64,000 nt of DNA from Rhodamnia argentea. Taxonomy: Eukaryota > Streptophyta > Magnoliopsida > Myrtales > Myrtaceae. The first letter of the stretch is position 1, and each line of letters begins with the position of its first letter. Shown piece by piece: positions 1 through 15,700 of this stretch. The DNA lies in contig NC_063150.1 of NCBI RefSeq assembly GCF_020921035.1, positions 28,691,826 to 28,755,825 of the forward strand, written 5' to 3'. The translations under genes were made by a program, and so were the position numbers. A model generated the notes under the pieces. It was not told the origin of the DNA and made no database searches. It worked only from the letters and a program-made list of their open reading frames with translations.

Positions 1-347
1 TGTGTGACTTTGGAACAATTTTTAGCTATAAATTCTGGGCCAGTTAAGCTTGGACTGAGCTACAATTCAATTTATGGCTTTTTATTACTGAAAATTTTGT
101 AATAATAATTATACAGAGGGTCATTGTTGTCCTGTGATGTTGCATTGGTTGCTCTTTATGGTCCAATTTGGTTTCCCTGTAACCCACTAAATCACTTCAA
201 CTTGGGGGACAGTATCTCTCATATAAACTGTAAGGTTCTCTGTAGGAACTTAGTCTGAGACTGGGAGTTGCTGCATAGGATTCTACTGGAAAATGCTATT
301 GTTGTGAATTTATTTAGGAAAAAACTGACTTCTCTTAGTTCATGTAG

Positions 348-2783
<2,436 letters not shown>

Positions 2784-2873
2784 CGTTCCTCTTGCTGGTA
2801 TTGAACTAAAAGTATTTAGGGACGCATTTCCAAGTTGGACTTTTGGGAGTTTCTCGACCGGACTCTTAGATTG

Positions 2874-2879
2874 AATAAA
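2874..2879 (+). other. Polyadenylation signal of galactokinase
   Basis: AATAAA lies about 90 bases after the galactokinase stop codon, followed by a T/G-rich stretch. This spacing suits a plant near-upstream element. The transcript end is inferred, not seen. Confidence 0.55.
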
Positions 2880-2889
2880 AGATGTCAAC

Positions 2890-3710
2890 ATCTATTTGGA
2901 GGTTTTGTTATGTTTGGATGGCTCTTTTAAGCAAAAACAATGACTTATCCGCCAAATCGAAAAAATGTAATTCATGCATACAGAGTGTTTTCCCGGCGAC
3001 CCAAACGGGTGAAAATTCAGAAAATAATACATAATATAATTTTCAAATTAGATTACAGGTAAATTAAAGAAAATAATTTAAATCTCGACGAAAAGATGGG
3101 CATCAAATTTATTGATGGTTGAGGAGGGTGAGGGCCATCATGATCTTGATGAGCAATTTTGGCCCCGCCATGCCTTGATTTTCGTAGATCAAGACGCACG
3201 TGGTCTTGTTCCACCACCTTCCTAAATTATTGTGGGGGCTATTATACAGAGGAGATTTTTATACATTTGTCGTATTTTCTTTTACGCCTTTTTTCGACTT
3301 TTGTTAAAATAGAAAATGGAGAAAATTAGATTATAATTTCTTTTTTTTTTTTTTTTCAGTTTGGCTAGATTGTTAATAAGATTTTTGGGGCCTCCCATTT
3401 GCTTCCCATTCATGACGTGTCCCCCACCAAACAAGCCATTGCGAAGCCTTTGATTAAGTTGGTTTGAGCATCAATTTGAGATCCTTGGGGCATCATCCCA
3501 TGCACATTGGCAAGAGTGGTTGGGTTGGGCCCATCCACCCCCCAGAAGAAATAAAAACTATCATATTTGTTTATTCATTTATTATGTTCTTTTTTTTTTT
3601 TGGTCAAAGTTTATTATATTCAAAATGAGAGAGAGCTTGGTTGAGTTCACTTAATCTGGACATCCCCGGCTTCCTCCTTTATTATTATTTTTATTTCTTC
3701 TTTATATATA
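2890..3710. other. Intergenic stretch, no gene seen
   Basis: AT-rich DNA with T-runs near 3341-3358 and 3590-3601. No ORF with family resemblance, RNA gene or clear repeat was found. It separates the 3' end of galactokinase from a MITE. Confidence 0.5.
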
Positions 3711-3712
3711 TA

Positions 3713-4108
3713 ATATTAGGGTTGATACGGCGAAAAATCCTAAATTGGTACATGTAACAAATTTACCCAAAATTAATTTTTTTGACCCAAAAAAAATCAT
3801 CAAACTTCTACACTTATAGCAAATTTATCATCCGTTAGTTTTCGTTAAATTTGGCTAATACCATGAAAACTCCAAACTTATATACCCGTGACAAACGGAG
3901 GGCAAATCCCCAAACCGATATACCCGTTAACTGTCACATGTAATCCATCCCAACAATTTGAGAGTAAAATTTAAAAAAAAACTGACTGATGTTAAATTTA
4001 TCACAGGTATATCTGTTTTACATTTTTGGTGGTGAAAAAATCAATTGGTGTAAAATCTCTCATATGTGTATTGATTTGGGGTTTTTCGTGATATCCAATA
4101 TAATGTCC
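3713..4108. mobile_element. MITE-like element with imperfect terminal inverted repeats
   Basis: The left end (TTGATACGGCGAAAAATCC) matches the reverse complement of the right end (TTGGATATCACGAAAAACCC). The similarity continues inward for about 90 bases through AATTTACCCAAAATTAATTT-like sequence. The middle repeats AAATTTATCA-type motifs and has no coding capacity. This is the architecture of a non-autonomous DNA transposon of about 400 bp. The superfamily is uncertain and the target duplication is unclear, as both flanks hold AATATTA/AATATAA-like sequence. Confidence 0.6.
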
Positions 4109-5803
4109 TACCACTCCCTAAAAAATGTCATATACAATGGAGCATAAACAAAATTGCCTCCAAATCAATAAAGTCTTGGCATAATTAATCAGTGCTAACA
4201 CTTCCAATTTGTGTTTTTGCCTTTTCGAGAAATTCGGATATAAAACATGTCAAAGTTTCGCTTTTTAAGCAAATAAGAGTCGATAAATTTAAGAGTCGGT
4301 TCCTTTTGTTCTCACCGAGGTCGTGAAAGAGTTAACTCTTTGCAAATCTAGCATTTCATGAAAAAAAAAAAAACTTATCATACGGTATGCGTCTTGAAAC
4401 CAAATTCCTTTTGCATATGTGCTTGAAAAGTTGAGACGAAAGTTTTGAACATGCAAAGCATGAAATCTTCAAAATTCGGGTCATTTTAACGGTCAATTTT
4501 TTTTTTCTTTTCGGTTGAAATTTGAACAGTCAATTAAAGTAGTTAAATTCGTGAGATAATTTATTTTATTGAATCGTATCTATTTTATATTGCAATTTTC
4601 TCTGCTAGATAACGCACAACCGCAATTCCCCTTTGAAATTAACTTCCATGGCAGGTTCTTTGAGGAAATTTTCCATTTTCTTCCATTGGACTTGTTCAAT
4701 GAATAATAATTTTTTTTCCCTTTTCTAACCAAATAACATATTTTTATAGATATACTTTAAAAAAAAAGAATAAAATTTGAAAAATGGGGGCGACGAATTA
4801 TATATGAACAGAACATGCCATGTGTCGGTGAGGCTTCACCTCTTGCACGGCATCCGTCCGTCTCCTCTCTTTACTCGGAAGACGCCGTCTGCTTCGACGC
4901 CACCTCGAAAATGAAGTCTCCTTTCGTTATCCTGTCCGATTATTCAATTTGTTTGAATTTTCTTTTGAGGATTTCCCGTTAAATTTTCTTCCTCGTTCCC
5001 TGCCTCTCCTCGAACCTTCTCGTCTCCTTCTCTCGCGCTGGAGCTGCTGGAAGGTTTCGAAATAAATCGTCGCCATTCTTCCGTGTGGAAGATCTGGGCT
5101 CTTCATTCGCTTCCTCTGAAAGGTACCCCATTGCTTGGTTTCGTCCATTTTGTTGATCTGTGCGAGCAGTTTTCGAAACATTCGAGTTTTTGTTGATGAT
5201 TTTGGAGTAAATTTTTCAGATTGTTTGGACGATCCTTTCGAACTCTTTTTCCTGGTGGAAGTTTTGCGATTGACTCGTTTTGGGTTTTCATTTTTCTTCC
5301 TTTAGAGGCTGTTTTTCGGGCCCGAAGTTTGAAACTTTCCCTTCGTCTGCTGATTTTCGGCTCAAAGTTCCTCTTTTTGGGAATAATTATTGATGTTTAT
5401 TGCTAAAAACTTGCAGGTCGTGATTGAAGTCGGGATTGCAATTCCAAAATAGGCAAAGATCACATATATTTTGATTTGAGGTGAAAAAGGGGTTCAGTGT
5501 CTTGTTTGACTTCTAGAGAAAGTCACTCTCTATCTTGCAAAGCAAGTCTGGGGTTGTTTGAAGTCATGTCATAGCCTCTTTTGCAAGTTAAATTGCCACA
5601 TTGTTGTTTACTTCGTGAAGTTTCAAATGTCTGCTAAAGTTGCTTGCTTTGACATGTTATGTATCTCTGGCGAAGCAATCTCGCTGAATCGGGTCTGAGT
5701 TTTAGAGCTTAGTTATTAGATTCCAGCTGTTATTAGGCCTTTGCCGTTGTTGTGAACTCCTTTAAATCTTTATAGGAGAAAAGGTGTCAGATTGGGGGTT
5801 GTA
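4109..5803 (+). promoter_or_regulatory. Upstream region and probable spliced 5' leader of the membrane-protein gene
   Basis: AT-rich DNA up to about 4800 changes to a C/T-rich leader-like region (4850-5100, with CTCCTCTCTTTACTC), typical of plant 5' UTRs. Candidate splice sites are a donor at 5120 (AAAG|GTACC) and acceptors ending near 5416 (TTGCAG) and 5775 (TTATAG), suggesting one or two introns in the leader. Transcript borders are inferred only. Confidence 0.4.
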
Positions 5804-7071
5804 ATGGAATACACAGAGAGGGATTTTGATATTGATCTTGAAGTCGGTAGTAATTGTAGTGAAGAAGGTTCGAGCGAAGATTCTACTTCTGCTACCAAAA
5901 GAGAAGTGAAGTTAGTTAGTGAGGTCTATGGGAGGCTTAATGATAGTCCGGTGAAAGATGAAGATGGTGTCGGTTTTTATGTCAACATACTGAACTCGGA
6001 TGGCGTTGATGCGAGGAATATGGCTAAGTTAGTCGGAGAAAAGAGCCCAGGAAGTGCACAGAAGGAAAAGAGGAAAAAAACTAGCAACAAAAAGGCCCCC
6101 AAGCCTCCCCGGCCCCCAAGAGGTCCATCGCTAGATTCCGCAGATCAAAAGCTGATTAAAGAGATTGCTCAACTTGCGATGTTGAAGCGTGCTAGGATCG
6201 AGCGGATGAAGGCCTTGAAGAAGGCAAAAATGGCCAGGGCATCATCGTCTTCTCAGAAAAGTGTGATTGCCATGGTGTTCACTGTTCTTTTCTTGCTCGT
6301 GATACTGTTTCAGGGTAATGTTACTTTGATTTTGTGTTAATGGCTTAGAGTTTCCTGCGAAATTGGTTATTGCTCAAACCGAGATTAGATAATAAAGAGG
6401 CGACATATGCCGCTGGTAATTAATTTTGTGTAGTTGAAAGTGTTTCACCGATTTCCCTGCTTTTTTGCTTATTTAGATAGAGAATTACTTTAATGTCATC
6501 TGGAGAAATGGACATGGTTCCTCACTTAGACTTATTATTCCTCAGAGAAATTGGTAATTTGTGCGTATTAATAGGGGTGCGAAGTAGTTACAGAACATAT
6601 TACACTCTGTGTGTGATTTTCTAATGGACTAGTTCTTTGCAAGTGTTTTATCCTGAATAGACACAATATGGCGATAGTTAGATTTCAACATTGTTTTCTG
6701 AAGCAGTTTGATTGTTTATGTTGTTCGTAAGTCGCAGTATTATCAAGATGCAGTCATTGCCCTTGCAGGAATTGCACCTAGTACAAAATCCTCAGTGGCA
6801 ACCTTTGAAGGCTCTCCAGAGTCAGCAGGATCACCACTGGGAGGTCTAATATCGGTTCAGTACAACCAAAATCCGTATATCACTCACATGAATGGACCCG
6901 CACACGGTTCTCCCCTGTGGGTTCCTTTTCTTTCGGTTTCTTTCTCTTGACAATGTTAATTGCTATTAGTTTGGGAAAAAAAAAATGACGCTCCTCGATT
7001 ATCTGCGCAGTTTGGTGGAGGAGGTTGCTGGGTCGAGTGCAGAGGGAAAGCTGGGTAGAGTTGCTGGATGA
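5804..7071 (+). CDS. Single-pass membrane protein of unknown function, three exons
   Basis: Exons inferred at 5804-6314, 6769-6916 and 7011-7071 join in frame to 239 residues. The start is the first ATG (MEYTERDFDIDLEVG); a TTG just upstream in frame is not credible. The order is: an acidic, serine-rich N-terminus; a basic and proline-rich linker (KKAPKPPRPPRGPSLD, about residues 105-120); a helical basic segment (LAMLKRARIERMKALKKAKM); one hydrophobic span near residues 153-170 (VIAMVFTVLFLLVILFQG); then a tail of about 70 residues ending VAGSSAEGKLGRVAG. It resembles a conserved, uncharacterised plant family by its KAPKPPRPPRGPSLD and LVEEVAGS motifs, as I remember it. The basic stretch before the span suggests a tail with a cytosolic N-terminus. 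No catalytic motif is visible. It appears intact. Confidence 0.82.
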
Positions 7072-8927
7072 TTTGGACTGTTCTATTGCGATCTTATATG
7101 ACCTGTACAGGTGGCTACTACAAACTATCTTGCTGGGTAATTTATCCCCTTTTGTATACTCTTCGAAGTTGGGGGAGTGAGTTAATTATCTTGCACATTA
7201 GATGTTTATTTGTTGCGGGATGCTCTGTCTTTGCATTGGTTGCCACTCTAGCAGCTCGTTGGAGATAATTTTTCGAGCTGTTGTCTCGAAATGTTCGTGG
7301 AATAATTAGTTTTCTTCCATTGCATATATGAGATCTGTTTCATTGTTTGTCACATAAGATAGAACCGAGATACCTTGTAATTTGAAGAAAGAAATGCAGA
7401 GAAGAGCTCGCTAGCTTCGGATGTTGTAACTTCTTGTGGCTACTTGTACGTGGGTTCTCGGCTGTGTTTGACAGTGCTGTAACTGTTGCGGAAAGAAGGC
7501 AGTCAGCTTTGTCACTGCTCGCTTTCGTTTCAATACAATTTTGTAACCCTTTCGGGTTTGATGTAAGTAGGAGAGAGTGTTCTTCATGTGGGCATGATAG
7601 CGTGAGCAGTCAGAGCCTTTGATTGTGTTCATCATGTTGAAGAAACTTCCAGCACATGGCCTCACGTGTGTGCAAGTTACTTCTTTTGAAAGGGATCTCT
7701 GTTGCTAGATCCAAGCCCACTTGGTCATGTCTGAATTGGATTCCTTAAAATCAAGATCAGGGGGTTCAATCTGTTTCAACTCTCTTCTCTGAAGTTGCAA
7801 GATTGTTTTGTGATTTCTTGATACAGTCAACCCTGGATGTAAATATTGGAGATCCTGAGGGATTTAATGCATCACATGTTTGAGTTTGGTATGATGGTGA
7901 GATTGACAATGGATGGTCTTGACCAATGATGTTACTGATTTCATGTTTGCTGGTTCACTTAGGTGGCCAACATTCAAATAGGGCACTGACAAATCTATGA
8001 TCTATCCTTCCTTCTGAGGTTTTGATGAGAGGTGCAGTGTGATTTAAGTTGTGAAAACTCTTATGACCCGATGTTGGTATTGTAGATCAGTTTCCAAGCA
8101 CCGCACCGGATTCTCCTAAGTGGGTTTCTTCACTATATTCCCTTATTCTGGAATTAATGTTCGCATTCTCCTCCCGGCACGATACCAATCTCCTCATAAC
8201 CTGACCTCGGTCCTGCCCCGGTCTCGGATGATTCGACCTTGACAATGTATCCAGTACCTGGAAACTGACACTCGAGCTCAATAGCCCTCGAAATCATTTT
8301 AAGCAACAGCATTTGGAGCGTGCTGATGATTGGAACAGTGTGATTTACTTAGTCCTACGGCCACAAACGAACTGGTTCCATTGGTCAACAGAACTTCTCT
8401 TCAAAGTAGCAGCTACTGGTCCTGACTCATGATTTGGCTATGGCACCAAGGAAAATCAAAGATCCCTACTTTCAGGAAGCTATTCTTGGTCTTCATTGCA
8501 GCATAAGTAACATGTTAATATTTTGTTTTTTGGGTTTGAAAAAGTGCGGTTTTTAAAGAACGGAAGTCTTATGATATATTGAGAATATGCTCTGATACTC
8601 ATCCATGACAGCAAGCACAATTGGCATCAAGGGGTTAACTGAATGACCGATGCTTATTTTAGATCTACTAAGAATTGAACGTATGTAATATCGAATTTGA
8701 AGGGAAGTCTTTCACATGAGAACCTATGTAAGCCATGTTATGATCTCCATTTATCAATCCACGGGAAAATCATGGACAAAGCAAGATTTTATGTTCCCTT
8801 CCCACACATCTTTATCATCGTCATCATCGGAAGAATCAGACCAGTCACTCAAAATACCGCGTTTCACCTTAACTCTAGAGAATGCTGCAAGAGAGAGATC
8901 ATCATCAATGGGGACAAATTTTTAACC
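7072..8927. other. 3' UTR of the membrane-protein gene, then an intergenic stretch
   Basis: The first 300-500 bases probably contain the 3' UTR (T-rich, TTTGTAACCC near 7540). From about 7700 to 8927 nothing with family resemblance was found. Short ORFs near 8087-8281 look random. Confidence 0.4.
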
Positions 8928-9464
8928 TTACTGCAACATCTTGATAATAGCCACAGCCACGTCGCACAGCTCGCTCACGAGCTTATTCCTATCGCCCAAC
9001 GGCGAGGCCATCGATTTGGAGAACTCCTTCTCGCATTTGTCGGCCTGGTCCCCTGCGTCCGACACTCCGTACCCCGCGAATCTGTACCGAGCCTTGTCGA
9101 AGGCCACGATGGCCTGAGGAAGTGTGTACTCCACGACTGGTATGTACAGCTCGGCGCAATAGTCCAACGGCCTCTCCAGCTGCGGGTCCTCCGTCTGATC
9201 GATCAGTGCCTCTATGTAACTCAACATGTTGGTCGTGTTCGCCAAGGTCAAGTTCAGTATCGTGCCGGCTAGGTCATGGACGGTCGCGTTGGAGCTGCCA
9301 GGACTCGATCTCAGGGACGAGACGCATAGATCGTGGTATGGCGTCTTCTTGCAAGTCTTCTCGATCAAGCCGACGCTCTTCTCGAGCGAAAGGGCCGGCG
9401 TTCTCGGAGATAGAATGATCAGGTTGAGGAGAAGGATGGGTGTAAGGAAGAAGAAGCTCTTCAT
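8928..9464 (-). CDS. PMEI-domain secreted inhibitor (pectin methylesterase or invertase inhibitor), divergent copy
   Basis: Single-exon gene of 178 residues with TAA stop. A signal peptide covers about residues 1-25 (MKSFFFLTPILLLNLIIL), then a four-helix PMEI domain. The first cysteine pair appears as CKKTPYHDLC, followed by CAELY, CEKEF and LCDVAVAIIKML near the C-terminus, the usual PMEI pattern. The length matches the family. It acts in the apoplast or vacuole as a 1:1 inhibitor of a pectin methylesterase or an acid invertase; sequence alone cannot tell which. It lies on the same strand as the array at 11.9-38 kb but differs strongly from it, keeping the C-terminal LCD motif that those copies lack. 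No TATA box was obvious upstream. It looks intact. Confidence 0.9.
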   Translation of the reverse strand: MKSFFFLTPILLLNLIILSPRTPALSLEKSVGLIEKTCKKTPYHDLCVSSLRSSPGSSNATVHDLAGTILNLTLANTTNMLSYIEALIDQTEDPQLERPLDYCAELYIPVVEYTLPQAIVAFDKARYRFAGYGVSDAGDQADKCEKEFSKSMASPLGDRNKLVSELCDVAVAIIKMLQ

Positions 9465-10790
9465 TGCTTGACTTGATGAAGGAAAAACAGAAAGAGGAGG
9501 TTGAAGATTGATGGGAGGATGAAAGATGGATTAGGATCAAAGTTCCGATGTTTCTTACTTACACATCAAGAAGTGAAACCCATAATCTAGAACATAGATT
9601 TTGGCCCTGTCTTGCAGAATATGTAACAATGCATTGTCATGCATGGCATCCCATAATAGGTAAAAAAGCAAAACAGCATATGATCATGAGTTGCGGGTAA
9701 TTTTTGGCTTGCCATGCATTGCACGCTTTCTTCATAGGGTTGCTTCCACAATTCACACTTGTCTTGGGGTTAATTTAAAAGCACTTGCTTTGTGCTTTTG
9801 CTAATCTGACTATTTTCATCTTGCCATGTATGTACGTATACATATAATGTATGTACGCACGCACGAACGCACGTGTGGATGCATTTTGTGCCACTATTTA
9901 AAATTCAATCACATTGCATCCTTCTGTTCCACTTTGTAGCAATTAGCTTATGTGAAGTTGTGTCGGTACGGGTTAGGGTTTGAATTTTTTGTTCAAAAAT
10001 GCATCTTAATTTCCGAGAAATTCTTAGTAACAACCTCAGTTCAATCTGCATTCTAATATCTTCATGTATCTTTTGAAAAAATCGTAGTGTTGAAGTTGTC
10101 CTTCTCTCTAAAATTTGGTAGGAGACTCTTCAAACTTTAGATATTGACACATACAATATCTTCAACATTATGGAGTTAGTGTCCCTTTGTCGTTACTATT
10201 GCTATTACAATCATAGTTTTGGAGGGATTGAAGTTCTTCAAGTTCTTTTCACTTTAATGAAAGTATGTCTACAGTTTCAAGTGTAAACGGGGCTGGCACT
10301 GCGACACTTGGCCATGGTCTATTCAACAAACCATAAAATACAAAAATCGATCCTTTCTTTAATTCCTTTCAATCATTGAAGATGACAAAAATTGGCATGA
10401 CTTGTTGCCGACTTTGCAACTTTTTGTGCGCATTGAGCGACGAATAGATCGACCAGAGATTCAAAGCGGGTTAACCGAGTTCAATGTTCGAATTTAGGAT
10501 ATCATAACCTATTAATCAGGTCACTCTTCAATCATTGAAGAAGGGTAGCTAGTCTTGATCAATATGAGTCAGAGCCCAAAAAAAAAAAAGATTTCTAAAC
10601 TAAATAAATTGTACTCACGTGGCTAATCGTTTATGCTCAACTCTGCCCAGCTTCAGATCCATGGCATGAAATGTTTCGTACATTTGAAAAAGTTATTGAG
10701 CGCGATCCATCATAGGCGGATTCACGGGCTGATCCATAATTTCGAAGCAATCAAGCTCTAACACAGGTATGGGTTCCTGGTAATTTTGAG
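9465..10790. other. Intergenic stretch with a simple repeat
   Basis: Upstream region of the 8.9 kb inhibitor. It holds an ATGTACGT/ACGCACG-type simple repeat at about 9833-9875. No gene, RNA or transposon was recognised in the rest. Confidence 0.45.
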
Positions 10791-10799
10791 GATGGGCGC

Positions 10800-11928
10800 T
10801 TCTAAGTCTTCCCTTTGATCCCATCAATGATTCTTTTGTAGGATAATCAAAAGATTAGGTCTTTATTGATGTCTCTACTTAATCAAAAGAATAGTATTTT
10901 CTTAATGTCTTTGGTGGGGTATTTGGTAGAAGTGTCAGGGATATGATCACGGTGAGTTGGACAGTTCAGATTGCACTCAGCATGAACGAAAAGCATCGAT
11001 CCAAATTAAAATAGACTCTGGCCTGATCAAAGGAAAATTATCTAAGAGTTTAATTACCAATGACAGGTTAAAATCCCAAAAATCTATAATTTTACGGAGG
11101 TGATTGCTCAATCACTTTATCTTTATCTATTGCGCGTTGGCGCCACTATGGAGGTGATATTGCTGCCACCATGAAGGTGACATTGTTCATTATTTTGATA
11201 AAACAAAATGAACTGATTAAATCTTGCTCGAAAATTGATATAACTTTTGAGTTGGTCCATTCGAAGCCTACCAAATTATTCTGTTCGCCCCTCACGGACG
11301 TGCTTACGCATTGAAACCAGAAATCACCTATTGTATCATGATTGAACATCGAGTGAACTGACCAATTAAGTTGTTTAATTAACATGTATTCAAACCAACT
11401 CTTATCTTTTTTTAACACTCTTACCTCCGATTTGCTTGTTTCTCCTCAGTGTCTAGATTACAAGATCCATCCCATGCACCAAGTACTCTTCCGAGAGGCC
11501 TAACTTTTTGTGATTTGTCCACTCATCTATCTATTAGGTAGAGTGGAGGCGCTTGATCATGGAAATATGCATTAATGCATTTATCTAATATCCGATAGAT
11601 GAGAGGAAAAATCTAATCCTCAATTAAGGAAAAATTACTGACAAGAATCTAAATTTAATTTAATGAACTTCAAGTAGCTAGTGATGATCAAAAGGGTGAA
11701 AATGTTCACTTGAGGAGGAAATATATAATGTATGCTTTTTCTCTATCATATCGATCAGCTTTCAAATGAGTTTGTTCTGGTATTGGATGCTATTAACATA
11801 GTTTCATCGAATAAAACATGCACTTTCATCAAGAAACATTATGGATTGGTTTTGATCTTGCTTCCGAGGTATAGATTAATTATACAGCCCTCACTAATCT
11901 AGCGATTCATTTCTCTGATCTTCAATGC
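10800..11928. repeat. 3' flank of the inhibitor unit, first copy
   Basis: This stretch recurs next to other inhibitor copies: TCTTTGATCCCATCAATGATT at 10814 recurs near 30108 and 33987, and AGTGTCAGGGATATGATCA near 10936 recurs near 30220 and 34097. GTTGGTGCCAC-like motifs near 11137 recur near 23000 and 27600. It has no coding capacity and marks the distal part of a tandemly duplicated unit. Confidence 0.75.
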
Positions 11929-12007
11929 TCACAGCAACAAACCGGCAATGGCCGAAGCCACCGTGGCAGCTTTGTGCTCATAATTGTTCGAATCCGATAT
12001 TGGTGAC

Positions 12008-12721
12008 TGTTGTAATATAACGTGCGGAAACTAACCCAGATCTTGCAAATAAATCAATGCGAAAAGCCACGAGAAATAACGAGGAACGATAAATGACACC
12101 AGGAATTACGTGGTTCGGTCCGAATATCGGTACCTACATCCACGGGAGAGCCAGCAAGAATAATCCACTATAATCGGAGAATCGGAATTACAATCGCTCA
12201 ATACGCTCGTGTTTCCCGCACCTAGATTATACCCAAACCCAAAGTGTTTACAAATAAACAACTTAATTGGATATAACAAAATATAAAGCTCACGAAGCAC
12301 AAATCCGTCCGCGTGTTCAAGCCCAAGCAACAGCTCGCGCACGGCCAAGAAACCAGAACGTCTCTTGCTCTCGCGCGGCTTTTCTCTACTTGTTCTTCAC
12401 TTCTTTGTGCGGCTCACTTTCACTATAGGTCCTCCCCCTTTTCTTTCTCTTTATATGGCTTCTGTAGGTTCAAGAAAAGGGAGGAAAGCAAAACCCTACC
12501 TTTTTCTTCTTTTATGAACGACAATGAGGAGGAGGAGTAAAGGAAAGAATAATGTGTGGGTCACTCTCTCCTTTTTCAAATCTTGATCTTCCATTACTCA
12601 AGAAGCCATGTGCTCTTCTTTCTTTCCTATCAGACCAAAATCTTGAGTAATGATCAAACGTGGTCCCCATATTTTGTCTTGTGGTGCCAATAACAATTTT
12701 AAACTCGAGACATATTTAACA
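12008..12721 (-). repeat. 3' LTR of the Copia element
   Basis: Begins TG and ends CA on the plus strand. It matches 16879-17593 almost exactly. Because the element is on the minus strand, this left copy is the 3' LTR. Confidence 0.95.
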
Positions 12722-15700
12722 ATTCTCCACCTTGGCTCGATGTTTGAAGCCAAGTTAATAATGCTCATCATCCATGCTGCTCTCCCAACGCCCCCACGGG
12801 CGCTCACTCTCTACAGACGCTAATAGTGCTCAAGCAGAGCTTGAGCTTCGCCAAAGGAACAGGCTTAGTCATCATGTCCGCGGGGTTCTCTGCTGTAGCA
12901 ATCTTTTTCACAACAATCTTACCCTTCGCTAAGACATCTCGGATGAAGTGGTACCTGATATTGATATGCTTCGTTCGCTCGTGATAAACCGGATTATATG
13001 CCGGATAAATCGCACCTTGGTTATCACAGTGTATATCAACACTTTTCTGTTCTAACCCAAAGTCCATGAGCAAACCTTGCAACCATATCGCCTCTTTCGC
13101 TACAAAGGTCGGTGCCATGTACTCCGCCTCGCCGACGACAAGGCTACGTGGTCCCGTAAGGACGCCTTCCAACTAACCGCACCACCCGCAAGCGTAAATA
13201 CGTACCCGGCTAAAGACCCGCACTCATCCAAGTCACCTCGCATGATCGGAATCCACAAAACCAGTGGTCTCACTCGCCATTATCGTCCCTCCGGTATACT
13301 ATACCAACGTCCGATGTCCCCTTCAAATATCTCGAGGATCCATTTCACAGCCTTCCCAATGAGTTTTACCCGGACGCTTCATATAACGACTAACCACACC
13401 GACAGCTTGTGAAATATCGGGCCTAGTGCATACCATAGCATACATAATACTACCCACGGCACTAGAATAAGGAACACGAGACATATGTTCCTCTTCCTCC
13501 TCGGTTGCGGCGATAACTTAACCGAAAGTTTAAAGTGCTTCGCTAATGGTGTACTCACGAGACTTCGCCGATCGCATATTAAAACGTGCAACAATTTTCT
13601 CAATATATTTCTTTTGAGACAGACGTAATAATCCCGCAATTCCTGTCACGCAAAATCTCCATACCCAATATTTTCTTCGCAAAGACCTAAAACTTTCATC
13701 TCAAACTCAGTACTCAACTGCCTCTTCAAGACATCAATATCGGACATATTTTTCGTTGCTATCAACATATCATCAACATATAATAGCAGATATATCAAAG
13801 ACCCGTCCTCCAATCTCCTAAAATAAACACAGCTATCCATCTGACTCTTTGAATAGTCCCGACTAGCCATGAAAGCGTCAAACCGCTTATACCACTGTCT
13901 AGGAGATTGTTTCAGCCCATATAAAGATTTCTTTAATAAGCAAACATGATCTTCCTTACCCGGAATAGCAAATCCCCTCCGCTGCCTCATGTAAATTTGC
14001 TCCTCCAACTCACCGTGAAGAAACGCCGTTTTCACATCAAGTCGCTCCAACTCAAGATCCCGTGCAGCAACTAAGGCAAGTAAAACACGAATAGAAGTAT
14101 GCCTTACCACGGGAGAAAACACCTCACCGTAGTCAATGCCTTCCCGCTGGGTATACCCCTTCGCAACAAGTCTCGCCTTATATCTCTCGCCGCCTCGACA
14201 CTAGGAATGCCCTCTTTCCGTTTGTAGACCCATTTACTTCCGACAATCTTCTGGCTCTTTGGTACTTTAACTAACTCCCATGTCTGATTTCGATGGAGTG
14301 ATTCCATCTCTTCACTCATAGCCCCTAGCCACCGCGACGACTCGGAACTAGCCATCGCCTCGGAATAAGACGAAGGCTCATCTGTCTCCACCTCGTCACC
14401 TACGGTCAAAGCATAAGCAAAGTCTGTATAAGCATAACGTACCGGTGGTTTAATTTGCCTTCTCTGTCTGTCCGCGGCTATACTATGCTGCGGTCGTATT
14501 GGTTGTTCACTATCACCGACTTCATGAATCGTGGCCTCATCTGCAGCCTCAACATCTGTTACCTCCGAGGTCTCCGGAGTCTCCACCTGAAGCTCCACCT
14601 CACTACTAACACCATGATCCGTCTCGCTCTCGCTGGTTGTGTCTCGTAACTCCTCGTCGAAGCATTTCGGGCCTCGTCGAAAATCACATCTCTCGCTGAT
14701 TAGAAAACCGGGTGATCCGGGATCGGTGCACCACAGCCGGTAGCCTTTCACCCCATGTGCATAACCCAGAAATATGCACTTCTTCGACCTCGGCTCAAGC
14801 TTACCATCACTCGCATGAGCATACGCAGGACATCCGAATATTCGTAATCCGGAGTAATCAACGTGTTTCCCGACCATACTTCCTCCGGAGTCTTCCACTC
14901 GATAGCAGATGATGGAGATCGATTAATCGTGTAATGGCCATGTTCACTGCTTCGGCCCAAAATTCCTTGCCTATTCCAAAGATGCGAAAGCATGCTCCGA
15001 GCCCGCTCAAGTAAAGTTCTCGTTCTTCCGTTTCGCCACGCCATTCTCGCTGTGGTGTCCCTGTGCACTTGTGCGGTGTCTCACAATCCCTTCTTTCTCG
15101 CAGAACTCGGTAAAATCTTTACCACGTAACTCCATGCCATTATCGGTTCTCGTGCACTTGATCTGTTTATCCGATCGCTTCTCAATCAATGCCTTAAATT
15201 TCTTGAACCGATCAAACACATCGATTTGTGCTTCGAAAGTATACCCATACCTTCCCTGGAATAGTCGTCGATAAATGTCAGCATATAACGAGCACCTCCT
15301 TTCGAAGGAACAGGAGACGGGCCCCAGACGTCCGAATGAATATATTCTACTGGTTGCTTGGTCGAATGAATACCCGTAGCAAACTTAATCCCGCGCCGCT
15401 TCCCAAAGATGCAGTGCTCACATAAGTCTAACTTACTTGTCTTCCGACCCTTTAACAACCCTCTATCACTCAAAGATCGTCATACCCGCCTCACTCATGT
15501 GCCCTAGACGCATATGCCATAAACGAGTTAGATCAGAATCTGACTCACCTGATGAAACCGCAGCAGCTCCTGTCACGGTCTCTCCCAGTAGATGATAGAG
15601 AGAACTCACTTTCTTCCCTTTCATTACTGTCATAGCACCTCGAGAGATCTTCAGCACTCCACCTTCAGCGGTGTATTTACACCCGATATCATCAAGTGTC

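Noticed and set aside
8697-9272. 191-residue plus-strand ORF
   Set aside because: Antisense shadow of the 8.9 kb inhibitor, which has a clear signal peptide and cysteine pattern.
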